64,000 nucleotides of DNA, from NCBI GenBank assembly GCA_947389015.1, contig CANDVA010000002.1, positions 62,001 through 126,000 of the forward strand. Reading direction: 5' to 3'. Every line of letters begins with the position of its first letter. Within the stretch, counting starts at the first letter, position 1. The notes beneath the pieces were generated by a model that was not told the DNA's origin, did not search any database, and saw only the letters and a program-made list of their open reading frames with translations. The position numbers and the translations under genes are program-made. Positions 37,551 through 47,412 of this stretch are shown here, in pieces. Source of the stretch: an uncultured Clostridia bacterium. Its GTDB lineage: Bacteria > Bacillota > Clostridia > Oscillospirales > Ruminococcaceae.

Positions 37551-39371
37551 GTGAACGAAAAACTGCCTTATTTACGCGATAAAGCCAATCATCTTCCCCT
37601 CGAACCCGGCGTATATTTAATGAAGGACACAGGCGGGAATATTATCTATGTCGGTAAGGCTAAGGCTCTTAAGAACCGCGTCACGTCCTACTTCCGCTCC
37701 AATTCGCAGCATAACGCCAAGACGCTCAAGCTCGTGGACACGATACGCGACTTCGAGTTTATCGTCACACAGAGCGAGCTGGACGCGCTTGTGCTTGAGT
37801 GCAGTCTTATCAAGCTGCATCAGCCCAAATACAATATCCTGCTTAAGGACGATAAGGGGTACAATTATATCAAAATATCGCGCGAGGAGTTCCCGAGAAT
37901 TACCTACGTGTTGAATACCAACGACAAAAACGCAGACTATATAGGTCCGTTCACGAGCGGTTTCACCGTCAAACAGGCGGTTCAGGAGGCTAACACTATC
38001 TTTATGCTGCCGACCTGCAAGAAGAGGTTCCCACGCGACTTCAATAAGGAGCGCCCTTGTCTGAACCGCGATATAAAGCGCTGTATGGGCATTTGCGAGG
38101 GTAAGATATCCTCGGAGGACTACAAGAAGATAATTGCCGAGGCTATCCAATATCTGGAAAGCGGCAGCAAGACCTCCGTTGAGGAACTGACCGCGCAAAT
38201 GGAGGAAGCGGCTGAAAATCTCGAATTCGAAAAAGCCGCGCGGCTTCGCGACCGTATCCACGCGATAACGCGATTGACCGCTCAGCAGAAAATTCTCGAC
38301 TACAAGCAGGAATACGATATAATCGGCGCGGCGCAGAACGTCGGAATGGCAAGCGTCGCCGTGATAAAATACCGCGGCGGACGGCTTATCGACAAGGAGA
38401 ATTTCTTTATCGGCGAGGAATACGAGGGCGCGGCAATGCGGCGCGATTTCCTGCTGAACTATTACTCAAACCGCGAGGATATCCCGAAAGAAATATACGT
38501 CGACGAGGAATTTGAGGATATGGAGCTGCTGACCGAGCTTTTAAGAGAGCAGCGAGGTCACGCGGTAAAGTTCGTGATACCGCACCGCGGCGACGGAATG
38601 GCGCAGATTATGCTCGCGAAAAAGAACGCGGGCGAATATCTGGCGTTAAAGGTCGGGCGCACGGCAAAGGAGATATCCGCGCTGGAGGACTTGAAAACGC
38701 TGTTGGGTCTGGAAAAAGTCCCCGATATCATAGAAAGCTACGATATATCCAATTTCGGCGAGACGGGAATGGTCGGCGGTATGATAGTTTACCGCAACGG
38801 CAGACCATTCAAGCCCGGGTATCGGAAGTTTAATATTAAAACTGTCGAGGGACAGAACGACTACGCCTGTATGCAGGAGGTGCTGCGGCGGCGTATGACG
38901 CGGTATCTTGAGGGTGACGAGAGCTTCTCCCCCCTGCCCGACCTGATTCTGCTCGACGGCGGCAAGGGGCATATCGCCGCAGTCGCGGAGGTGCTTGACG
39001 AGCTGAAGATCGACGTGCCGCTGTTCGGACTTGTCAAGGACAGCAAGCACCGAACCCGCGCGATAGCAAAGGCGGGCGGCGAGATCGAGGTCAAGTCCAA
39101 CCGCGCGCTGTTCTCGCTGCTGACGAACATTCAGGACGAGGTTCACCGCTATTCGATAACGTTTCAGCGTGTCAAGCATAAGCAGAAAACGTATTCGCTC
39201 GAGCTCACCGAGATAAGCGGCATAGGCGAGGCAAAAGCGAGGGCGCTGCTGAAAGCGTTCAGGACAAAGGCGAATATGAAAGCCGCCTCTCCCGAGGAGC
39301 TGCAGAAGGCTGCAAAGGTGAGCACGGAAAAGGCAAAGGAACTATACGATTTTATACAGGAAAGGTTTTAA
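37551..39371 (+). CDS. uvrC: Excinuclease ABC subunit C (GTG start)
   Basis: PLEPGVYLMKDTGGNIIYVGKAKALKNRVTSYF; PDLILLDGGKGHIAAV; C-terminal HhH. Confidence 0.97.
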   Translation: MNEKLPYLRDKANHLPLEPGVYLMKDTGGNIIYVGKAKALKNRVTSYFRSNSQHNAKTLKLVDTIRDFEFIVTQSELDALVLECSLIKLHQPKYNILLKDDKGYNYIKISREEFPRITYVLNTNDKNADYIGPFTSGFTVKQAVQEANTIFMLPTCKKRFPRDFNKERPCLNRDIKRCMGICEGKISSEDYKKIIAEAIQYLESGSKTSVEELTAQMEEAAENLEFEKAARLRDRIHAITRLTAQQKILDYKQEYDIIGAAQNVGMASVAVIKYRGGRLIDKENFFIGEEYEGAAMRRDFLLNYYSNREDIPKEIYVDEEFEDMELLTELLREQRGHAVKFVIPHRGDGMAQIMLAKKNAGEYLALKVGRTAKEISALEDLKTLLGLEKVPDIIESYDISNFGETGMVGGMIVYRNGRPFKPGYRKFNIKTVEGQNDYACMQEVLRRRMTRYLEGDESFSPLPDLILLDGGKGHIAAVAEVLDELKIDVPLFGLVKDSKHRTRAIAKAGGEIEVKSNRALFSLLTNIQDEVHRYSITFQRVKHKQKTYSLELTEISGIGEAKARALLKAFRTKANMKAASPEELQKAAKVSTEKAKELYDFIQERF

Positions 39372-39941
39372 ATGAGAGTTATCACGGGAAGCGCAAGAGG
39401 AAGAAAGCTTGTTACCGTCGAGGGCACGGATGTGGTTCGTCCGACCGCCGACAGCGTTAAGGAAGCGATATTCAGCGCGATACAGTTTGAGATAGAGGGC
39501 AGAACGGTGCTCGACCTGTTCGCGGGGAGCGGACAGCTCGGTATTGAGGCGTTGTCGCGGGGCGCAGCGGAATGTTATTTCGTGGACAGCGCGGCTGTCT
39601 CGATAAAGGCGGTGCGGCAAAATGTGGAAAGCACGGGCTTTGAGGATAGTTCGCATATAATGAATATGCCGTTTTCGGCGTTTCTGAAATCGACAAGAGC
39701 AACTTTTGATATCGCGATACTCGATCCGCCGTATAATTACAAGTTAATTCAAAAGGCGCTGCCGCTGCTTACGGAAAAGATGAGCGAGCGCGGAGTTATC
39801 GTCTGCGAGCATGAAAAGGAATGCGTTCTCCCGCATATCGAGGGCGGTTTTGAACTGGTAAGGCTGCTGCGTCACGGGCGTATTTCGCTGTCGATATACC
39901 GCAGATCGAATGTTGATGATCAACCTGTTCAGGAGATATAA
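39372..39941 (+). CDS. rsmD: 16S rRNA (guanine966-N2)-methyltransferase
   Basis: MRVITGSARGRKL, RPTADSVKEAIFSAI, DLFAGSGQLGIEALSRGA, ILDPPYN. Confidence 0.95.
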   Translation: MRVITGSARGRKLVTVEGTDVVRPTADSVKEAIFSAIQFEIEGRTVLDLFAGSGQLGIEALSRGAAECYFVDSAAVSIKAVRQNVESTGFEDSSHIMNMPFSAFLKSTRATFDIAILDPPYNYKLIQKALPLLTEKMSERGVIVCEHEKECVLPHIEGGFELVRLLRHGRISLSIYRRSNVDDQPVQEI

Positions 39942-39945
39942 CATT

Positions 39946-40476
39946 ATGAAAACAGCAATTTATCCGGGAAGCTTTGATCCCGTTACGAATGGGCATCTTG
40001 ACATAATACGGCGCGCGTCTACTATGTTTGACAAGCTGATAGTCGTGGTGCTGATAAACCCCTTGAAGAATTACAGCTTTTCGATACCCGAACGTGTGGC
40101 GCTGCTGACCAAGGTCACGGAGGGTATGCGGAATATTGAGATCGCAAGCTATGACGGGCTGCTTGCCGATTATTTCAAGCAGCGCGCTGATATAGACGTT
40201 ATCGTAAAGGGACTTCGCGCGACGTCGGATTTCGAGTACGAGTTTCAGATGGCTCATACCAATAAGGATCTGAACCCGCGCGCGGAGACGGTGTTTATCC
40301 CCGCAAGCGCGAACACGACGTTTATTTCGTCAAGTATGGTAAAGCAGGTGGCGATGTTCGGCGGCGATCTGTCGAAATATGTGCCCGCGGTCATTCACGA
40401 GGAGATAAGCGTTAAGCTGACGGGCGAATTTGAAGAAAAAAGACGTGCTGCCGCGAAAAAACGCGGAGAGATATAA
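39946..40476 (+). CDS. coaD: Pantetheine-phosphate adenylyltransferase
   Basis: AIYPGSFDPVTNGHLDIIRRA; KGLRATSDFEYEFQMAHTN; ISSSMVKQVA. Confidence 0.97.
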   Translation: MKTAIYPGSFDPVTNGHLDIIRRASTMFDKLIVVVLINPLKNYSFSIPERVALLTKVTEGMRNIEIASYDGLLADYFKQRADIDVIVKGLRATSDFEYEFQMAHTNKDLNPRAETVFIPASANTTFISSSMVKQVAMFGGDLSKYVPAVIHEEISVKLTGEFEEKRRAAAKKRGEI

Positions 40477-40506
40477 GCAGGGATTTTGGAGGAAAGGAAA
40501 ACAAGA

Positions 40507-41022
40507 ATGGAAAATTCATATTCTATCGAAGATCTGATCGAGATGCTGGAGGACATCATCCACGACGCGACCCGCGTTCCGTTTGGCAAGCGCAGCATGG
40601 TCGACGTGGACAAGATAAACGATATCGTGTCGGATATGCGCATGGTGCTGCCTATGCAGATACAGCAGGCGCAAAAGGTCGTTTCGGACAAGAACAGCAT
40701 AATCTCCGAGGCTAAGCGCGAGGCGGAAAGCATTATCCGCAAGGCGGAGCAGCGCCGCTCGGAGCTTATCGAGGAGAGCGACGTAATGAAGGAGGCTCGC
40801 CGCCGCGCAACGGAGATCATCAGCTCCGCGCAGAGCCGCTGTACCGACCTGCGCACGTCAACGAACGATTTCGCGGACAAGATGCTGCTGCGCGTCGAGG
40901 AGCTTCTGACCACCGACCTTAACAATCTCAAAATATTGAGAAACAGTATCATCGGCGCCAACAACAATATGCAGACCTCTTCGCCCACCGTAAATCAACC
41001 CCTTGAGAAGCCCGGCGAGTAA
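40507..41022 (+). CDS. DivIVA / V-ATPase-subunit-H-like coiled-coil protein
   Basis: Coiled coil IISEAKREAESIIRKAEQRRSELIEESDVMKEARRRATEIISSA. Confidence 0.65.
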   Translation: MENSYSIEDLIEMLEDIIHDATRVPFGKRSMVDVDKINDIVSDMRMVLPMQIQQAQKVVSDKNSIISEAKREAESIIRKAEQRRSELIEESDVMKEARRRATEIISSAQSRCTDLRTSTNDFADKMLLRVEELLTTDLNNLKILRNSIIGANNNMQTSSPTVNQPLEKPGE

Positions 41023-41094
41023 TTATTGTCAAAATGCACAAAAAACTTTGCAAAAAATTTACTTGTGTGTGTCAATGAAAATTGCTTTCGCGCC

Positions 41095-41123
41095 TTGAAA
41101 ATGACGTGAAAATATGTTATAAT
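41095..41123 (+). promoter_or_regulatory. Promoter: TTGAAA-17-TATAAT
   Basis: ttgaaa atgacgtgaaaatatgt tataat. Confidence 0.6.
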
Positions 41124-41157
41124 TTAAAAAAGCATTATATTTTCGGGAGGATTATTT

Positions 41158-42642
41158 ATGTCAACTGCCGTAAAGGAAATGTCTCCGAAGAGCTCGATGA
41201 ATAAGTTCATTGCGCTCGGAGTGGGGGTGTTCTCGATCGTTGAGGCGATCGTCGCTTATTTTATCGTGATAAACCCGCTGTATATCAGACCTGTTTTTCA
41301 CAATACCACTCTCGACGAGCAGGGTATAAGCTATACCGTCAAATTCTTCGGAAAGCTCTTCGCGAGCGAGGCTGAGAAGGCTTCGGGACAGGTTATCATA
41401 TCACTGTCGGATACGGTGATCAACATTGCTCTGATCTACCTGATAATCACAATCATTCCGATCCTGCTTGCGGTGTTCTTCAACAAGGGCTACGCTTTTG
41501 CCAAGACCTATCTTACCGCGGTTTTCGGCGCTAAGACAATTATCGGAATGATCCCGCTGCTTATCCCGTTCCCGTATCTGCGCAATTCCATACGCATTTT
41601 CGGGGTTGCTGACGCGGTCATCTGCCTGTGCGCGTGTGCGTTCTTTGTTTATCTTAATTCCACTGAGTTCGCCGATGATATGTTGTATACCGAAAGTGAG
41701 ATCAACGGTATGAAGCAGCGCGCGAAAACAGGAGGTTTACTGTTTATTCTTATGGCGCTGCTGGTGGTTTTCGAGAGATTTGCAATGGCGGGCTACGGCA
41801 TAAACTGGTCGATCTATCTCGGCTGGTCCGATCAGCAGCTCACACAAGGTTATGTGCTGATGGCACTGTTGGGTATCGCAATAGTTGCGTCTATTCTGTA
41901 CGTAAGAGAGGCCGATTGGGCTATGTGCTTCTACGGGGGCTTCGGCGCGGCTGCGGCTCTTTCTAATCTGTTCGCCATTATCAACAAAGTAATATGGATA
42001 AATACCACCTACAAATCTCAGAAAGCGCTTGCGGCACAGGGTGACGCGGCTGCGATCGAATGGGTCGGACAAAACGGCATGGGCGCAACATGGTGGAGAA
42101 GATTTATATTCATCATCTTGTGCTTTGTTGTGGGCTGCGCGATTACGTTCTTTGCTGTCAAGCACCTCAAGAGCAAGCTCATGACCAAGCCCGCCAACGA
42201 TGAGAAAAAGTCCGCGCTTATCGTGTTGATCAGCGCAGGCGGACTGATACTGAACTTTATTTTCACCATCGTGGCTATCACAATGTGGGACAGAAAGTTG
42301 TATAGCGAGTTTGTAATAGGCGCTATGGACTATATGTATTTCATAGTTTACGGCGGCATCACGCTGTTTCTCACGCTCGCTCTTCTCTCGGGATATGAGT
42401 TCTCGAAGTGGGGTATGTTGGGTGTGTATATCGTTGTAGGCGCGGCTAACTTCAGCACGATCTTTAAGGTATTCAGCGCAAGAAGCAATATGGCTGCCGC
42501 TAATCCCGGGTATGTCGGCTACGACTATATCATCTCGGGCGTGATGTATATCCTGTCGTTGGTATGCTGCCTGACGATTATTCTGCTGTTCGCATTCAAG
42601 GATGTAAGCAACTACCTCTACAACAAGCGCAATTCCCAATAA
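41158..42642 (+). CDS. Multi-pass membrane protein of unknown function
   Basis: 494 aa, many hydrophobic segments, RBS gggagg; no family recognised. Confidence 0.75.
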   Translation: MSTAVKEMSPKSSMNKFIALGVGVFSIVEAIVAYFIVINPLYIRPVFHNTTLDEQGISYTVKFFGKLFASEAEKASGQVIISLSDTVINIALIYLIITIIPILLAVFFNKGYAFAKTYLTAVFGAKTIIGMIPLLIPFPYLRNSIRIFGVADAVICLCACAFFVYLNSTEFADDMLYTESEINGMKQRAKTGGLLFILMALLVVFERFAMAGYGINWSIYLGWSDQQLTQGYVLMALLGIAIVASILYVREADWAMCFYGGFGAAAALSNLFAIINKVIWINTTYKSQKALAAQGDAAAIEWVGQNGMGATWWRRFIFIILCFVVGCAITFFAVKHLKSKLMTKPANDEKKSALIVLISAGGLILNFIFTIVAITMWDRKLYSEFVIGAMDYMYFIVYGGITLFLTLALLSGYEFSKWGMLGVYIVVGAANFSTIFKVFSARSNMAAANPGYVGYDYIISGVMYILSLVCCLTIILLFAFKDVSNYLYNKRNSQ

Positions 42643-42674
42643 GTAAATTTTTTTCTCCCAAGTTTCGGAGGATG

Positions 42675-42732
42675 AGATTATTAAAACACGCCTACAGTAA
42701 TACAGATGTATTGCTATGGGCGTGTTTTTATA
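42675..42732 (+). terminator. Terminator of membrane protein gene
   Basis: attaaaacacgcc...gggcgtgttttta. Confidence 0.7.
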
Positions 42733-43047
42733 TTGCTGATAATAGCTTTTTATCCTTTTTTGAAAAGCTGTAACATTTTCAGAACATCGGTGTATATAGC
42801 AGTAAGAAGTGAACGCCCTTCCAAGTATGCGCATTAAACAGAGAGGTAAGATCAACGATGAAAAGCAGCTTAGAGCGCTGGGCAACGGCAACGCCCCCAA
42901 CAAATGTCACTACGATTGGGAAAACGAAACCAAAACTTATAAACACATGTTTTATTACTATGTGAGCACGGAATAAATTTAACAAATTTAAGCGGAGAGT
43001 TTTACGCTCCCCGCTTTTTTATTTTTTTGCATGAATGGTGCAAAAAA

Positions 43048-43440
43048 TTACGTCTTGATTTTTTGGCGATGCAAAACCGCGGTCAGTATGCCGCTTATCG
43101 TAGCTGACAACGCGAACGGTATTCCGTAAAGCAAACTGTCTGCCAAAGCGTAATGTAGCAGCATAGATACTATAACCGTCAGCACCGCAAATGTCGCAAA
43201 GGCTAACGTGACGGCTAAAAGTGCCGGTGTCCACCTCCGAATGTACATCGCCGCGCTTGTGACAATCACCGCAGGCGTAATAAAGCATAGCGCGTTTACC
43301 GCTATCCACAGTATAAACGGAGCACTGTTTATGCTACGCGTATACCGAACGTAATCGGCACCGGTTTTGGCGGCAAATCCTGCCAGAAGTGTTCCCGACA
43401 CTGCGAAAAACACCATTGAGATAATTTTTTTGTGTTTCAT
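43048..43440 (-). CDS. Small multi-TM membrane protein
   Basis: MKHKKIISMVFFAVSGTLLAGFAAK...; follows XRE-TM regulator. Confidence 0.65.
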   Translation of the reverse strand: MKHKKIISMVFFAVSGTLLAGFAAKTGADYVRYTRSINSAPFILWIAVNALCFITPAVIVTSAAMYIRRWTPALLAVTLAFATFAVLTVIVSMLLHYALADSLLYGIPFALSATISGILTAVLHRQKIKT

Positions 43441-43451
43441 ATTCCGACCTC

Positions 43452-43886
43452 CTATTTTTTCGAGGAGATGAGAAGTGCGATCCCTCCGACTGCGCACAGC
43501 ACCGAAGCTCCGATAACGATACCGTTTCCGTCAAGTGTAACAGCGGACGAATCCGCGGCGCTGCTGCCATTGCCCGTAAGCTGCAGTATTGTTATAAGAA
43601 CAGCAGCCAGAACCGCCGCCGCGATCAGGAATATGCCGAGAGCCTTCCTGACCGTTGAACGTTTTTCGGACGTCAGAACGAAAGGCGTTTCGGCATTTTC
43701 ACGCAAAAGAAAGTCAAGACTCACGTCAAAGAAGTCCGCAAGCTGTACGAGCGTTTCCGTTGTAGGCACCGCGGCTCCCGTTTCCCATTTCGACACCGCC
43801 TGACGCGACACATCCAGCTTATCGGCAAGTTCCTCCTGCGATAATCCGCTTTTGCGTCGCAGCTCACGTATCTTTTCGGAAAGCAT
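43452..43886 (-). CDS. XRE-family regulator with C-terminal TM helices
   Basis: MLSEKIRELRRKSGLSQEELADKLDVSRQAVSKWETGAAVPTTETLVQLADFFDVSLDFLL. Confidence 0.92.
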   Translation of the reverse strand: MLSEKIRELRRKSGLSQEELADKLDVSRQAVSKWETGAAVPTTETLVQLADFFDVSLDFLLRENAETPFVLTSEKRSTVRKALGIFLIAAAVLAAVLITILQLTGNGSSAADSSAVTLDGNGIVIGASVLCAVGGIALLISSKK

Positions 43887-44014
43887 TTTCTCACCTCTTG
43901 AGTTCAGTATATCACATGACCGCCAAAATGTCTGCATACGTCGGCTTGAAGTTTGTCAACCTATGGTTGCAAATACGATACTCCCAACCCGAGAATATCT
44001 ACCACGCACGAAAC

Positions 44015-44037
44015 TTCATTGCCATTAGGGCAATGAA
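44015..44037. repeat. Hairpin ttcattgcc-attag-ggcaatgaa
   Basis: Perfect 9-bp stem; resembles aattgccattaaagcaatt hairpin near 13740. Confidence 0.6.
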
Positions 44038-44074
44038 AAGGAAAAATTACTCTGCCAAATCCAACGCCATTGCG

Positions 44075-44117
44075 GTTTACAAAAATCCCCTCGCAAAGCG
44101 AGGGGATTTTTGTAAAC
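44075..44117 (-). terminator. Perfect 20-bp-stem hairpin directly 3' of tRNA-Gly; likely tRNA operon terminator
   Basis: gtttacaaaaatcccctcgc-aaa-gcgaggggatttttgtaaac. Confidence 0.75.
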
Positions 44118-44118
44118 C

Positions 44119-44194
44119 TGGAGCGGATTACGAGGCTCGAACTCGCTACCTCCACCTTGGCAAGGTGGCGCTCTACCAGATGAGCTAAATCCGC
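44119..44194 (-). tRNA. tRNA-Gly(GCC), CCA encoded
   Basis: GCGGATTTAGCTCATCTGGTAGAGCGCCACCTTGCCAAGGTGGAGGTAGCGAGTTCGAGCCTCGTAATCCGCTCCA folds as cloverleaf. Confidence 0.96.
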
Positions 44195-44219
44195 AATCAA
44201 ACCCTATTCAGGGAAGAAC

Positions 44220-44296
44220 TGGCGACCCGGATGAGACTCGAACTCACGACCTCCGCCGTGACAGGGCGGCGTTCTAACCAACTGAACTACCGGGCC
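44220..44296 (-). tRNA. tRNA-Asp(GTC), CCA encoded
   Basis: GGCCCGGTAGTTCAGTTGGTTAGAACGCCGCCCTGTCACGGCGGAGGTCGTGAGTTCGAGTCTCATCCGGGTCGCCA. Confidence 0.96.
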
Positions 44297-44375
44297 GATT
44301 TCCGCAACCCTTCAGACCAACCCCCGATATTTCGGACATCTATCTTCCGGCTACGGACAAAGGCTAATAAGCCGA

Positions 44376-44451
44376 TGGTGGAAGTTATAGGGCTCGAACC
44401 TATGACCCTCTGCTTGTAAGGCAGATGCTCTCCCAGCTGAGCTAAACTTCC
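44376..44451 (-). tRNA. tRNA-Val(TAC), CCA encoded
   Basis: GGAAGTTTAGCTCAGCTGGGAGAGCATCTGCCTTACAAGCAGAGGGTCATAGGTTCGAGCCCTATAACTTCCACCA. Confidence 0.96.
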
Positions 44452-44712
44452 GATTCCCACATCTTGAGCGTTTTCGGCTTTTATCGACAACTCTCAACGA
44501 CTTTATTATTTTACACCTTTTTCACGAGCTTGTCAAGGGGTTTTTATTTATTTTTTTAATTATGTTTATTTTGACGAACTAACCTATAAATTAAGCCAAC
44601 CGCATAGTTGAAACTCATCATTTTGCACAAATGCGGTGTAAAATTTTTCATCGGGTAAATCTCCGATATCCGAGCAAAATAATCTTGAATAATTTTGAGA
44701 GGAGGAACAGCT

Positions 44713-44916
44713 TTGGATAAACTGGCGTTGACTATTCTTATAATCGGCGGATTGAATTGGGGCCTTATGGGCATTTTCAGCTTTGACCTCGTGGCGTGGG
44801 CATTTGGCGGTTCAGCAACGTTTCTCAGCCGACTTGTTTATATAGTTGTCGCTCTGGCGGCTTGCTGGGGCGTTTCCATGCTCTTTCGCAGGAATGTTAT
44901 GGCGGAAGAGGTTTAG
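44713..44916 (+). CDS. DUF378-family small membrane protein (TTG start)
   Basis: LDKLALTILIIGGLNWGLMGIFSFDLVAWAFGG; RBS gaggagg. Confidence 0.88.
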   Translation: MDKLALTILIIGGLNWGLMGIFSFDLVAWAFGGSATFLSRLVYIVVALAACWGVSMLFRRNVMAEEV

Positions 44917-44976
44917 CATCAGGTTCGACGGATAAGTTATCCCGAGATTTCGTATGAAACCTCGGGATATTCCATT

Positions 44977-46050
44977 TTAACATATTATACCGCCGCCGAC
45001 TACCGTGTCGCCGCTGTACAGCACTACCGCCTGCCCTGCCGAAATAGCTCTCTGCGGCTCGGCAAAGCGTATTGTGACCGTTCCGTCGCCGTTTGTTGCG
45101 GCGACCGCGGACGTTTCTTTCGCGTGATAGCGCGTACGCACCGCCACTTCTATCGGTTTTTCGGGCGGCTTCGGATACATTATCCAATTGAAATCGCGCG
45201 CAGTAAGGCTGTCGGAATACAGCTCACGCTCCGTGCCGAGCGTCACCGTGTTGTCGGATACGTTTTTTTTCAGCACGTACAGAGGTTCGGAATAAGATAT
45301 TCCCAAGCCCTTGCGCTGCCCTATCGTGTAATTTATCACGCCCTTGTGCCGTCCGATAACATTGCCGTCTGCGGTCACAAAGTTGCCCTCGGGATAGTCC
45401 GCGGCGCGGTATTCACGGATAAATTTGGCGTAGTCGCCGTCGGGAACAAAGCAAATGTCCTGACTTTCACGCTTGACGGCGTTGATAAGCCCGTGTTCCT
45501 CCGCAAGAGCGCGCACCTCCGACTTATCGGCAAACTCGCCCAACGGAAATTTCGTGTGCGCTAACTGCTCCTGCGACAGAAAATACAGCACGTAACTCTG
45601 ATCCTTGGCAGCGTTCAGCGACTTCTTCAGCAGCCAGCGGTTCAGCCCTTTATCGAATTCCACACGCGCGTAATGCCCCGTTACGATGTAACGGCAACCA
45701 AGATCGGCGGCTTTGCGGTACAGTCCGCCGAATTTCAGACAGCGGTTGCAGTCAATACAGGGGTTGGGCGTCTCACCTGTCTCGTAGGAACGCACAAACC
45801 GCTCGATCACGTTTTTGTCGAAGTCCACGGACATATTGAATACATAAAAAGGTATTCCGAGCTTAACGCACACGCCGCGCGCGTCCTCCGCGTCGGAGGC
45901 GGTGCAGCAGGCTTTTTCGGAGTAGGTCTCGCCGCCGCTGTTATGGAGATCCATTGTCACGCCTATGCAGTCGAAACCCGCATTCTTCATCAGCAGCGCC
46001 GCCGCAGAGCTGTCCACGCCGCCGCTCATCGCTATGAGCGCCTTATCCAT
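44977..46050 (-). CDS. mnmA: tRNA-specific 2-thiouridylase
   Basis: ALIAMSGGVDSSAAALLMK, NPCIDCNRCLKFG, SQDICFVPDGDY. Confidence 0.97.
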   Translation of the reverse strand: MDKALIAMSGGVDSSAAALLMKNAGFDCIGVTMDLHNSGGETYSEKACCTASDAEDARGVCVKLGIPFYVFNMSVDFDKNVIERFVRSYETGETPNPCIDCNRCLKFGGLYRKAADLGCRYIVTGHYARVEFDKGLNRWLLKKSLNAAKDQSYVLYFLSQEQLAHTKFPLGEFADKSEVRALAEEHGLINAVKRESQDICFVPDGDYAKFIREYRAADYPEGNFVTADGNVIGRHKGVINYTIGQRKGLGISYSEPLYVLKKNVSDNTVTLGTERELYSDSLTARDFNWIMYPKPPEKPIEVAVRTRYHAKETSAVAATNGDGTVTIRFAEPQRAISAGQAVVLYSGDTVVGGGIIC

Positions 46051-46960
46051 TGCCCAGCTCCAACATTCTGTCAATGCAGGACTTCGCGGCAAGACGCGTT
46101 TCCTCGTCCATCATTATCTCTTCGCCGCCCGTACCCTCGAGACAATACAGTACGCTCGCAAGCTTGGTGAGCTGCATATTATGGCAAATGAAATCCTTTG
46201 ACAAAGGATAAAAACGCTTTTCGGGACAGTCGATACCAAGGTGCTGGACTATGCTGTTCTCGGTGCCGATTATGAACTCGTCCGCCGAGCTTTGCTTGGC
46301 GTAATCCATGATCTCGGTGGTGCTGCCGACATAATCCGCGAGCGATACTACCTCCGGGTCACACTCGGGGTGAACGAGCAGCAATGCGTTCGGGTACGCC
46401 GACTTTGCGCGTTCAACGTCCTGCTTCGTCATTTTCGCGTGGATCGGGCAGCAGCCCTGCATGGTAACGATCTCCTTTTCGGGACACTGCTTGGCGATAT
46501 AGCCCCCGAGATTGCGATCGGGAATAAACAGTATCTTATCCTCGGGCATACGCTTGATTATCTTCGGCGCGGAGCTTGACGTAACGCACACGTCGCAGAG
46601 CGTTTTCAACTCGGCGGTGGTATTTATGTACGCAACGACAGCGTGATCGGGATACTTTTCTTTTAGCTGAGCGAGCATTTGTCTGTCGAGAAACTCCGCC
46701 ATCGGGCAGCCCGCGTCGGGCTCGGGAAGCAGTACCCTTTTCTCGGGGCAGAGTATTTTCACGGTCTCCGCCATAAAGCGCACTCCGCACATCATAACAG
46801 CTTTGCTTTCGGTTTCCTGCGCCCTCTGCGCGAGACCGAAGCTGTCCCCCACATAGTCGGCGATCTCAAGAATGTCGTGCGTCTGATAGCAATGCGCGAG
46901 AATGCACACATCCCGCTCCTTTTTCAGCTTTAATATTCTGTCCTGAATTTCCTTTATCAT
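46043..46960 (-). CDS. nadA: Quinolinate synthase
   Basis: ILAHCYQTHDILEIADYVGDSFGLAQRA, MMCGVRFMAETVKIL, HPECDPEVV. Confidence 0.96.
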   Translation of the reverse strand: MIKEIQDRILKLKKERDVCILAHCYQTHDILEIADYVGDSFGLAQRAQETESKAVMMCGVRFMAETVKILCPEKRVLLPEPDAGCPMAEFLDRQMLAQLKEKYPDHAVVAYINTTAELKTLCDVCVTSSSAPKIIKRMPEDKILFIPDRNLGGYIAKQCPEKEIVTMQGCCPIHAKMTKQDVERAKSAYPNALLLVHPECDPEVVSLADYVGSTTEIMDYAKQSSADEFIIGTENSIVQHLGIDCPEKRFYPLSKDFICHNMQLTKLASVLYCLEGTGGEEIMMDEETRLAAKSCIDRMLELGNG

Positions 46961-46980
46961 AAAAAACACCTCAAATACAT

Positions 46981-47412
46981 TTAAATGCAGTAGTCTCCGC
47001 CGTTGTTAAGCTTGTCGATAATGTCGGCGAGGGTTATTCCGTCAAGATAGTCGGTCACGGTTTTATACAAGCCCTCCCATATCGGCAGGGTCGCGCAGTC
47101 CGCCTTGCGGGGACAGTCGTTTTCCTCGTATTGCAGGCAGGCGACGGGAGCAAGGCTGCCCTCCGTAACGCGCAGTATCTCCCCTACCGTATACTTCTCG
47201 GGAGCCTTCGCGAGCGAGTAACCGCCCTGATAGCCGCGGTTGGTGCGCAGCAGCTCCGCCTTGTTAAGCAGAGGCACTATCTGTTCGAGATACTTTTTCG
47301 ATATGTTCTGCCGCACCGCAATGTCTTTAAGAGCTATATAGCCGTCCGCGCGGTGCTGGGCAAGGTCTATCAGCATACGCATGGCATAGCGTCCTTTGGT
47401 CGATATCTTCAT
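46981..47412 (-). CDS. Rrf2-family (IscR-like) transcriptional regulator
   Basis: MKISTKGRYAMRMLIDLAQHRADGYIALKDIAVRQNISKKYLEQI; three Cys in CLQYEENDCPRKADC. Confidence 0.93.
   Translation of the reverse strand: MKISTKGRYAMRMLIDLAQHRADGYIALKDIAVRQNISKKYLEQIVPLLNKAELLRTNRGYQGGYSLAKAPEKYTVGEILRVTEGSLAPVACLQYEENDCPRKADCATLPIWEGLYKTVTDYLDGITLADIIDKLNNGGDYCI

Noticed and set aside
44075-44117. tRNA-associated integration (att) site
   Set aside because: No integrase, no direct repeat of a tRNA 3' end elsewhere in the window; the palindrome fits a terminator.
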